Assembly (NCBI GenBank): GCA_036397995.1
Contig: DASWHX010000208.1
Coordinates: 1 to 5,430, forward strand
Source of the DNA: DASWHX01 sp036397995
GTDB lineage: Bacteria > Bacteroidota > Bacteroidia > Cytophagales > Cyclobacteriaceae
Direction: 5' to 3'
Length of the DNA: 5,430 nucleotides
Part shown: positions 1 to 5,430 of the stretch, piece after piece
Layout of the letters: each line of letters starts with the position of its first letter
How positions within the stretch are numbered: the first letter of the stretch is position 1
Translations under genes and position numbers: made by a program
Notes under the pieces: model-generated
Database searches by the model: none
What the model was told of the DNA's origin: nothing
Seen by the model: the letters and a program-made list of their open reading frames with translations, nothing else

Positions 1-704
1 GGCGGGCTGATGTCCTTTAACCCTTTTAACTCTCCGGATTGATTTACAAATCCTTCAATGGAATTGTCTATAAAGTTCCACCAGGACTCCTCAGCTTTGT
101 CCTTAATTTGCCGCATAAAATTAATACCCCACACGGGCTCCTCTTTTTTGGGAAAACGAATTGCACTGAAAGGAATTTCCATTTCAACAATCCAGCCTTC
201 TTCATCAAAACCCACCGCACTGGTCCATACCGCATCCCAGCTTAAATCATCATTATTGGGTGTTAAAAAGGCATCTGACTGAACTTTGGAGGCATTCACC
301 ACAAATCCAAATGCATTCTGTCCCGTATTATATGTGTCAAATAAGACTCCAAATTGATCTGTATTTTTATCCATGTTATCCCGTTCACCTAACTCCTTTT
401 TGATATTCCTGGGATCATCGTCAAACATTTTGGCGGCGATATACAAACCATAATTGGTATATAACACGAGGACTTGAGTGTCAAATGATGCAGCTTTACC
501 ATTATCTGGTTGGGATTGGTAAAACTTTAGTCTTTCGGTGGATTCAATTTCCCATATCTCTTCCAAAACGCCGTCAATTTTTGGTGGATGGTCAACTCTT
601 CGAGCTTCCATCGATTTTTTTTCTACTTGCCGTGCGTGTACTCCGGAGAATCCAAAAATAAGAAACAGGAATAGTATCCTTGTGGCGGTTGTGTGGGTTT
701 TCAA
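1..704 (-). CDS. DUF5916 / CBM9-like domain outer-membrane protein, N-terminal part (3' end beyond window)
   Basis: The minus strand is open from a TTG at 704 down to base 1, giving 234 residues without a stop. Residues 1-24 form a signal peptide: a short basic start, a hydrophobic run (ILFLFLIFGFSG), then a VHA cleavage-like site. The mature part begins with a CBM9-like fold: KIDGVLEEIW at 42-51, then LYIAAKMFDDDP, WDAVW, and GWIVEMEIPFSAIRFP, followed by WGINFMRQI and a Ser/Gly-rich stretch ending in GLKDISP. This order is what I know from Bacteroidota proteins that join an N-terminal CBM9-like domain to a C-terminal DUF5916 region, thought to be an outer-membrane barrel; they are usually over 700 residues, so most of this one is outside the window. 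Substrate is unknown. The TTG start is chosen because the next ATG (residue 32) would delete the signal peptide, and an in-frame TAA lies upstream at about 730. No Shine-Dalgarno is visible. Confidence 0.85.
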   Translation of the reverse strand, partial: MKTHTTATRILFLFLIFGFSGVHARQVEKKSMEARRVDHPPKIDGVLEEIWEIESTERLKFYQSQPDNGKAASFDTQVLVLYTNYGLYIAAKMFDDDPRNIKKELGERDNMDKNTDQFGVLFDTYNTGQNAFGFVVNASKVQSDAFLTPNNDDLSWDAVWTSAVGFDEEGWIVEMEIPFSAIRFPKKEEPVWGINFMRQIKDKAEESWWNFIDNSIEGFVNQSGELKGLKDISP

Positions 705-813
705 AAGAATTTGAGTATTTGTCCTATGTTGTTAATACCGGTAAAACGCGAAAAGGTTGCAAAAGGATCTGCTATTTGGACATTTTATTATATAATTCCC
801 TAAAAATTCTGTT
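705..813. promoter_or_regulatory. Divergent intergenic region with AT-rich palindrome
   Basis: This 109-base spacer must hold the promoters of the DUF5916 gene (leftward) and the phosphoesterase gene (rightward). It contains a perfect 10-base palindrome, ATTATATAAT (787-796), which reads TATAAT on both strands, an 8-base palindrome TACCGGTA (736-743), and a direct repeat AAAAGG (751-756 and 761-766, ten bases apart). I found no clear Bacteroidota TANNTTTG element on either strand, so no promoter can be placed with confidence. The palindromes may be chance in AT-rich DNA. Confidence 0.3.
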
Positions 814-1311
814 TTGATAATTGGCTTAATTTCAGATACTCATGGGCACGTTGATGACAAAGTTTTCAATCATTTCAAAGATGTTGATGAAATCTGGCAT
901 GCCGGAGATATCGGCGACAAGGCAACCTTGAGGAAATTGACCGATTTTAAACCTGTGAAAGCGGTTTTTGGTAATATTGATCCCAACGAACTCCAACTTA
1001 CGCTTCCGGAAGATCTTTGGTTCACTTGCAATGGATTAGAGGTGATGATTACCCACATTGGAGGATATCCGCCCAAATACAATAAACGGATTCGAAAGAT
1101 TTTGGAAGAAACCAGACCCGGGTTATTTATTTGCGGACATTCACATATTCTGAAAATAATGACAGACGCCGAAAGGGACAATATGTTGTATATAAATCCC
1201 GGTGCTGCCGGAAATCAGGGCTTTCACCTGATTAAAACCCTGGTTAAATTTTCAATTGAAAATAGTAAACTTACTAAGCTGCAGGTAATTGAGCTTGGCC
1301 GGCGAGGATAA
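814..1311 (+). CDS. YfcE/MJ0936-family metallophosphoesterase (phosphodiesterase)
   Basis: This 165-residue protein is a compact calcineurin-like metallophosphoesterase, expected in the cytoplasm. All metal-binding motifs are present in order: D-x-H at Asp8/His10 (ISDTHGH), the GD motif at Asp32 (HAGDIGD), GN at Asn54 (VFGNID), the lone His81 (MITHIGG), and GHSH with His109/His111. A family-typical NPGAAG loop lies at 128-133. Its length matches the MJ0936/YfcE group, whose tested members hydrolyse phosphodiester model substrates with a two-metal centre such as Mn or Ni; the natural substrate is unclear. The start is a TTG: there is no in-frame ATG or GTG between the upstream stop (793-795) and the first beta strand, and starting at TTG puts the SDTHG motif at its usual position. 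No Shine-Dalgarno is visible. It is transcribed alone, converging with the small basic protein gene 29 bases downstream. Confidence 0.93.
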   Translation: MIIGLISDTHGHVDDKVFNHFKDVDEIWHAGDIGDKATLRKLTDFKPVKAVFGNIDPNELQLTLPEDLWFTCNGLEVMITHIGGYPPKYNKRIRKILEETRPGLFICGHSHILKIMTDAERDNMLYINPGAAGNQGFHLIKTLVKFSIENSKLTKLQVIELGRRG

Positions 1312-1332
1312 AAAAAGCCTCAGTTGGAGGCT
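1310..1332 (-). terminator. Rho-independent terminator of the small basic protein gene
   Basis: Read on the minus strand, AGCCTC (1332-1327) and GAGGCT (1321-1316) form a 6-base-pair stem around a 5-base loop, followed at once by a run of seven T residues (1316-1310, the first shared with the stem). It starts 8 bases after the stop codon of the gene at 1341-1568. On the plus strand the A-run precedes the hairpin and no T-run follows, so it should act mainly leftward. The T-run overlaps the last bases of the phosphoesterase stop codon (1309-1311). Confidence 0.75.
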
Positions 1333-1340
1333 GGAGATTA

Positions 1341-1568
1341 TTAGTTCTTCTTTTTCGTTACGGCTTTGGGCTTCTTATCCGGCTTTACCTCTGCAGTCGC
1401 TTCTTTTTCCTCAACCTTTGAGGATTTCTTTGAGAATTCTTTCTTGATAGCCTCCACATCAATATTCCTGATAACGGGAACTGCCTTCAATCGCTTTATG
1501 GCTTTCCGCTTATTTTTTGCCTTCAGAATGTTTCTTCTGCCTTTTCTTTTCAGTCTGGTAATTGCCAT
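1341..1568 (-). CDS. Small lysine/arginine-rich hypothetical protein (75 aa)
   Basis: This gene encodes 75 residues starting MAITRLKRKGRRN. By my count 28 residues are Lys or Arg against 8 acidic ones, so the net charge is about +20. The N-terminal third is strongly basic, the middle (AVPVIRNIDVEAIKKEF, about 30-46) looks like a structured conserved core, and the last 25 or so residues form a low-complexity Lys/Glu/Ala/Pro tail ending KKKN. I recall similar short proteins annotated as hypothetical across Bacteroidota, but I know no demonstrated function. The charge suggests binding to RNA, ribosomes or DNA; that is inference only. A longer reading from an ATG at 1709 is in frame, but its extra 47 residues run through the hisS promoter and look non-coding, so the ATG at 1568 is preferred. 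The gene has its own terminator and faces the phosphoesterase gene. Confidence 0.8.
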   Translation of the reverse strand: MAITRLKRKGRRNILKAKNKRKAIKRLKAVPVIRNIDVEAIKKEFSKKSSKVEEKEATAEVKPDKKPKAVTKKKN

Positions 1569-1673
1569 TGTATTGTTTTTTGAGGATGTAAATCTAATGC
1601 ATATCGAATTTATTAATAAATAAATTGACGTGAATTTCTTTAGTTGATATATTCCTAAAGCAAAGGATGTAGA

Positions 1674-1701
1674 TTGAATATGCTCAATTTGTTTAGCTTT
1701 G
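1674..1701 (+). promoter_or_regulatory. Bacteroidota-type promoter for hisS
   Basis: TAGCTTTG at 1694-1701 matches the Bacteroidota -7 consensus TANNTTTG exactly. A TTG at 1674-1676 stands 17 bases upstream, within the spacing described for the -33 element in Flavobacterium. Transcription would start near 1706-1709, leaving a leader of about 15-18 bases before the hisS ATG at 1724. This would drive the hisS-hutH unit and possibly the gene after it. Confidence 0.6.
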
Positions 1702-1711
1702 CGTGCCACGC
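1701..1711. repeat. Short inverted repeat at the predicted hisS transcription start
   Basis: GCGTG (1701-1705) and CACGC (1707-1711) are perfect inverted arms around a single base. The repeat overlaps the last base of the predicted -7 element and the expected start site. A regulator bound here could block transcription, but arms of five bases are easily met by chance. Confidence 0.25.
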
Positions 1712-1723
1712 AACAAGATTTTA

Positions 1724-3133
1724 ATGGCTCGAGAAAAACCTGGATTGCCTAAAGGAACCCGCGACTTCGGACCTGATGTGATGAATAAGAGAAATTTTAT
1801 TCTGAATACGATTACAAAGGTTTTTAGAAAGTATGGATTCAGGCAAATTGAAACTCCCAGTTTGGAAAATCTTTCGGTGCTGATGGGAAAATATGGAGAG
1901 GAGGGAGATCAACTGTTATTCAAAGTTCTTAATTCCGGAGATTATCTGAAAGATGTTACTGATGAGGATTTTGAAAAAGGATATAAATCCCTTCTTCCCA
2001 AAATTACAAATAAAGGATTAAGATATGATTTAACAGTTCCCCTGGCCCGCTTTGTGGTGATGAACAGGAATGAAATCTCGTTCCCATTTAAGAGATATCA
2101 GATACAACCGGTCTGGCGGGCCGACAAACCTCAGCGTGGCAGGTATAGGGAGTTTTTACAGTGCGATGCGGATATTATCGGCACCTCAAGTTTGCTCTGC
2201 GAAATGGAAATAGTTCAAATGATGGCAGAAGTTATGAGCGAATTGGGAATTGCCGGGTTCAAAATCCGTATGAATCACAGGAAAATTCTTGGCAGTATGG
2301 CCAAATCGGATGGATTACAAAATCAAGAAAATTTGTTTGCGGTTATTATTGATAAAATGGATAAAATTGGCTGGGATGGAGTTTCAAAGGAGTTGCTGAA
2401 AATAGGTTTTACTCCCGATTCACTTTCAAAGTTCAAGCAAATCTTTTCCGGAGAATTAGATAAAGAAGATCTGAGAAAAAAACTATCTCCCATGCTTGAT
2501 AAAGATGGCGCGAATGGACTTGACGATATTTTTACGGTGTTTGAGATGCTGAAGAAATCGAGGGGAAATCCTGATGAACAAGATTTTAAGTGGCATCTTC
2601 AGTTTGATCCTTCACTCGCCCGCGGATTAAGTTATTACACTGGGATAATTTTTGAAGTCGAAATAGAAGGAGTAACTGTGGGAAGTGTTTCCGGCGGCGG
2701 AAGATATGATGACCTGACCGGTATTTTCGGTTTACCTGATGTTGCAGCCACCGGCTTCTCATTTGGTATTGACAGGCTTTATGATGCGCTGGAAGAATTG
2801 AAAGTATTTCCGGATTTTGCCATTGAGGGTCATAATATCCTGATTGTTCATTTTGATGAAGAAACATTTAATTATGGGCTTGAAGTTCTCTGGAGGTTAA
2901 GAAAAAATCAGAAACTCAATACGCGTGGTGTTTCTATCGAAATGTATCCGGACCAGTCCAGGTTGACCAAACAAATGGCTTATGCTAACCGGAATCCCAT
3001 TCGATTTACCATTATTATTGGGTCTGAAGAAATGAAGTCCGGGAAACTTACTTTAAAAGATATGATTACCGGGGATCAGCAATCTCTTTCTGAAGATGAA
3101 ATTATCGATTACTTAAGCCAAAAAAGGGTATGA
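1724..3133 (+). CDS. hisS: Histidine--tRNA ligase (HisRS)
   Basis: This 469-residue class II aminoacyl-tRNA synthetase attaches histidine to tRNA-His in the cytoplasm and is normally essential. It opens with PKGTRDFGP (9-17). Motif 1 lies around 36-48 (RKYGFRQIETPSLE), motif 2 around 123-147 (Arg132, then GRYREF at 139-144). The two histidine-binding signatures are LARGLSYYTG (298-307, catalytic Arg300) and SGGGRYDDL (323-331), and motif 3 is GFSFGIDRL (344-352). The anticodon-binding domain runs from about 370 to the end. The LRYDLTVPLARF stretch (99-110) and YREFLQCDADIIG resemble the eukaryotic/archaeal HisRS type rather than the E. coli one, which has LRPEGT there. It is longer than E. 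coli HisRS (424). ATG 1724 is preferred over the in-frame GTG at 1703, which would overlap the promoter. Its TGA stop overlaps the hutH start as ATGA. Confidence 0.97.
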   Translation: MAREKPGLPKGTRDFGPDVMNKRNFILNTITKVFRKYGFRQIETPSLENLSVLMGKYGEEGDQLLFKVLNSGDYLKDVTDEDFEKGYKSLLPKITNKGLRYDLTVPLARFVVMNRNEISFPFKRYQIQPVWRADKPQRGRYREFLQCDADIIGTSSLLCEMEIVQMMAEVMSELGIAGFKIRMNHRKILGSMAKSDGLQNQENLFAVIIDKMDKIGWDGVSKELLKIGFTPDSLSKFKQIFSGELDKEDLRKKLSPMLDKDGANGLDDIFTVFEMLKKSRGNPDEQDFKWHLQFDPSLARGLSYYTGIIFEVEIEGVTVGSVSGGGRYDDLTGIFGLPDVAATGFSFGIDRLYDALEELKVFPDFAIEGHNILIVHFDEETFNYGLEVLWRLRKNQKLNTRGVSIEMYPDQSRLTKQMAYANRNPIRFTIIIGSEEMKSGKLTLKDMITGDQQSLSEDEIIDYLSQKRV

Positions 3134-4620
3134 AGAAAATTCATACCATATCATTAGAGGATATAGGCCTGAACCAAATGTCGGAATGTCTCGAAAACGA
3201 TATTTCTCTGGAGCTTTCTCCTGAAGCCATTAATAAAATCAATCGATGCCGGGACTATCTGGAAAAAAAACTCCGCGAAACCACTGGTCCCATCTATGGA
3301 ATCAACACAGGCTTTGGCTCGCTATATGATAGGGATATATCGAATGAAAACCTGGGTAAATTGCAAGAAAATCTAATCAAATCTCATGCTTGCGGAACTG
3401 GAAAGCCCATTGAGAAAGAGATTGTCCAATTAATGCTTTATTTGAAAATCAAATCCCTGTCCTATGGCCATTCCGGAGTAAGACTGGAAACAGTTAACGG
3501 GCTTATAGATTTTTTCAACAACAGAATTTATCCTGAAGTTTTCACTTTCGGATCCCTGGGTGCCTCCGGAGATTTAGCTCCTCTCGCGCATCTTTCACTA
3601 CCCTTGATTGGTTTGGGAAATGTTTATTTTGAAAATGAGAGATATACCGGTGCAGAAATTCTGAAGATCATGCGATGGGATGCTTTGGGATTCCGGGAAA
3701 AGGAAGGTTTGGCATTGCTCAATGGTACTCAGTTTATGAGTGCTTTTGGCTGCTATTGTCTGATTCATGCGGAACGACTTATCCGGCTGGCGAATATTAT
3801 TGGCGCACTCAGTCTGGATAGCTTCGATGGCAGGATTGAACCGTTCCATCCAAGCGTGCACAAAATACGCCCCCAGCCTGGCCAGAGTGTAGTGGCAGCA
3901 CAGGTACGGGACTTGTTATCCGACAGCCAATTAATCCGCCTGTCAAAGAAACACGTGCAAGACCCTTACAGCTTTCGCTGCATACCGCAAGTACATGGAG
4001 CCTGCCTGGATACCTTTGAATTTGCAAAAAATATTTTCCTTTCTGAAATCAATGGAGTATCAGACAATCCCAATATCTTTCCGGATGAAGATTTAATTAT
4101 TTCGGCCGGTAACTTTCATGGTGAACCGTTGGCATTTGCTCTGGATTTTCTCAGCATTGCTCTTGCTGAACTGGGGAATATTTCAGAGCGAAGAACGTTT
4201 CAACTGATTTCCGGAGCCAGAGGCCTGCCTGATTATCTTGTCGCAAACCCCGGCTTGAATTCCGGATTGATGATCCCGCAATATACGGCGGCAGCACTTG
4301 TTAACAGAAACAAATTATTGGCTAATCCTGCCAGCACCGACAGCATTGTTTCTTCGAACGGACAGGAAGATCATGTTAGCATGGGGGCTAATGCTGCAAC
4401 AAAAGCCTACGAGATTGTTCAAAATCTTTATTCCATACTTGCCATTGAACTTATGACTGCCAGCCAGGCATTAGAATTCAGAAGGCCTTCCAGGACATCG
4501 TCTTATCTTGAAGATTGGATTCACAATTTCCGGAAGAATGTACCGTTTATTGATCAAGACAGGGTTTTACATGAAGATATCGAAAAATCGGAGGCATTTT
4601 TGAGGAAAGCTACCATTTGA
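3130..4620 (+). CDS. hutH: Histidine ammonia-lyase (histidase)
   Basis: This 496-residue enzyme belongs to the MIO-dependent aromatic amino acid lyases and should convert L-histidine to trans-urocanate and ammonia, the first step of histidine breakdown, in the cytoplasm. The Ala145-Ser146-Gly147 triad in GSLGASGDLAPLAH forms the MIO cofactor. Residues match those mapped in Pseudomonas putida HutH: Tyr56 in YGINTGFG, His86 in SHACGTG, Asn198 in LLNGT, Gln277, Tyr280 and Arg283 in QDPYSFRCIPQ, Phe329 in GNFHG, and Glu413 in GQEDHVSMG. The Glu in that last motif and the His86-Ala87 pair favour histidine over phenylalanine or tyrosine. Length is normal for HutH (about 500). The ATG overlaps the hisS stop as ATGA, so translation is probably coupled. 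No hutU, hutI or hutG is in view, so a complete degradation pathway cannot be shown here. Confidence 0.95.
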   Translation: MKKIHTISLEDIGLNQMSECLENDISLELSPEAINKINRCRDYLEKKLRETTGPIYGINTGFGSLYDRDISNENLGKLQENLIKSHACGTGKPIEKEIVQLMLYLKIKSLSYGHSGVRLETVNGLIDFFNNRIYPEVFTFGSLGASGDLAPLAHLSLPLIGLGNVYFENERYTGAEILKIMRWDALGFREKEGLALLNGTQFMSAFGCYCLIHAERLIRLANIIGALSLDSFDGRIEPFHPSVHKIRPQPGQSVVAAQVRDLLSDSQLIRLSKKHVQDPYSFRCIPQVHGACLDTFEFAKNIFLSEINGVSDNPNIFPDEDLIISAGNFHGEPLAFALDFLSIALAELGNISERRTFQLISGARGLPDYLVANPGLNSGLMIPQYTAAALVNRNKLLANPASTDSIVSSNGQEDHVSMGANAATKAYEIVQNLYSILAIELMTASQALEFRRPSRTSSYLEDWIHNFRKNVPFIDQDRVLHEDIEKSEAFLRKATI

Positions 4621-4632
4621 TACTTCCATATT

Positions 4633-5430
4633 TTGGCTGAAAAGAAGCAAATCCTGGGTATTTTTTTATTGGCGCTCACATTCAACATGGCCAGGGCGCA
4701 GAACGCAAGTCCCCTGGGAAGGTTTTCCGTGGACTTTATAAAGGGATGCGCACCGTTAACGATTCTTGTAACGGATAATTTAAGCGAATTAACTCCCATT
4801 TATCAGTATAAAGGCTTTAATTCAAATGCAACAAATCAAACCACTTATACCTATAATACACCCGGTCAATTTTACATTGTTCAAACCATACAAATCCCAA
4901 CTGATCGCCAGGACAGTCTCCTGATCCAGGTAATGGAGCCGGTACAACCGGAATTCACGCTTTTTACCTGTGAAACCCAGGGAGCCTCCGTACAGGTTAC
5001 CGATAATTATTACGATCAATATGAAATCGATTATGGAGATGGGACAATTGTGACGGTTAATTCGAGCGTGCCAATTACGAATCACTTTTATAATTCAGCA
5101 GGCACGTATACTATAACAGTTCGAGGTATTTTTACTAATGCTTTTGATAACTGTGGCATCAGTTCTAAAAGTTTTACTACCATCAGTAACATAAGTCCTG
5201 CCATAATTTCGCTTCTTGAAATGCAAACCAATGGAGATATAATCCTCAATTATACTCTGCCTCAAAGTATCTTATACGACATTCAAATAGCTGTGGAAAA
5301 TGGAAATATTTTTCAAAAGTTGAAATCCATTTCAAATCAATCCTCAAAAGATACCATCAGGAATTTAAATCCATCAAGAAATTATTGTTTCCGGATAATT
5401 TCCTATGACCCATGTGTTAACAATACAATT
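4633..5430 (+). CDS. Secreted PKD-domain protein, likely T9SS substrate (3' end beyond window)
   Basis: The reading frame is open from a TTG at 4633 to the right edge (266 residues). Residues 1-22 form a signal peptide: MAEKKQ, a hydrophobic core (ILGIFLLALTF), and an ARA cleavage site before Gln23. The mature protein opens with FSVDFIKGCAPLTILVTD (31-48), the usual beginning of PKD-like repeats in Bacteroidota surface proteins, followed by TYTYNTPGQFYIVQTI (71-86). A second PKD-like unit spans about 119-165 (YEIDYGDGT, then HFYNSAGTYTITV). The stretch at about 188-260, with NLNPSRNYCFRIISYD, looks fibronectin-III-like. Such proteins commonly end in a gliding-motility/type IX sorting domain; that end is not visible, so the T9SS assignment is inference. 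TTG is chosen because the first ATG (4687, residue 19) would cut through the signal peptide. It starts 12 bases after hutH, in the same frame, with no terminator between. Confidence 0.8.
   Translation, partial: MAEKKQILGIFLLALTFNMARAQNASPLGRFSVDFIKGCAPLTILVTDNLSELTPIYQYKGFNSNATNQTTYTYNTPGQFYIVQTIQIPTDRQDSLLIQVMEPVQPEFTLFTCETQGASVQVTDNYYDQYEIDYGDGTIVTVNSSVPITNHFYNSAGTYTITVRGIFTNAFDNCGISSKSFTTISNISPAIISLLEMQTNGDIILNYTLPQSILYDIQIAVENGNIFQKLKSISNQSSKDTIRNLNPSRNYCFRIISYDPCVNNTI

Noticed and set aside
39..282. Two short plus-strand open frames opposite the DUF5916 gene.
   Set aside because: They lie entirely antisense to a region with clear CBM9-like coding and show no recognisable motifs.
776..796. 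TTGGAC and TATAAT as a sigma-70 type promoter for the phosphoesterase gene.
   Set aside because: The spacing is only 9 bases, far from the usual 17, and Bacteroidota rarely use this consensus.
1366..1623. Plus-strand open frame with hydrophobic, Phe-rich translation opposite the small basic protein.
   Set aside because: The Phe/Leu-rich content is the complement of Lys/Glu-rich codons on the other strand, so it is a shadow.
1569..1709. N-terminal extension of the small basic protein gene from an ATG at 1709 (47 extra residues).
   Set aside because: The extension crosses the hisS promoter and leader, its composition is unlike the basic protein, and MAITRLKRKG at 1568 is a typical start for this kind of protein.
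1703..1723. GTG start for hisS at 1703 adding seven residues.
   Set aside because: It would sit at or before the predicted transcription start, and HisRS homologues begin close to the ATG-derived sequence just before PKGTRDF.
4822..5085. Minus-strand open frame within the PKD gene.
   Set aside because: The plus strand there encodes clear PKD motifs (YGDGT, AGTYTITV) downstream of a signal peptide, so the antisense frame is incidental.
1..5430. Search for CRISPR arrays, tRNA or rRNA genes, insertion sequence ends, phage genes or defence systems.
   Set aside because: No spaced repeats, cloverleaf-like segments, transposase motifs or terminal inverted repeats were seen by eye; nearly all sequence is accounted for by ordinary genes.

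Overview
The window looks like a chromosomal segment of a Bacteroidota bacterium, probably a Cytophagales-like or related environmental lineage. The evidence is the gene content: a CBM9/DUF5916-type outer-membrane protein, a short lysine/arginine-rich protein beginning MAITRLKRKGRRN, and a secreted PKD-domain protein of the kind handled by the type IX secretion system. Signals agree: no gene has a convincing Shine-Dalgarno sequence, three genes appear to start at TTG, and a TANNTTTG-type promoter precedes hisS. The lineage below phylum is a guess.

Layout. Bases 1-704 (minus strand) hold the N-terminal part of a DUF5916-family protein that runs off the left edge. A 109-base divergent spacer separates it from a small YfcE/MJ0936-type metallophosphoesterase (814-1311, plus). 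That gene converges on a 75-residue, very basic protein gene (1341-1568, minus), whose hairpin-plus-T-run terminator touches the phosphoesterase stop codon. A second divergent spacer (1569-1723) carries the best promoter in the window and leads into hisS (1724-3133), which overlaps hutH (3130-4620) by ATGA. Twelve bases after hutH, and in the same frame, begins an exported PKD-domain protein (4633 to the right edge, incomplete).

How the genes relate. hisS, hutH and the PKD gene are arranged as one transcription unit. HisRS charges tRNA-His with histidine and HutH deaminates histidine, so two enzymes competing for one amino acid are translationally coupled; none of the other hut genes is in view. 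The PKD protein shows no obvious functional tie to them. The remaining genes are single units.

All six genes are of recognisable or family-like type. I found no CRISPR array, RNA gene, insertion sequence, phage gene or defence system. The points most worth a second look are the hisS-hutH coupling, the eukaryote/archaea-like HisRS signature, the repeated TTG starts, and the conserved-looking small basic protein.
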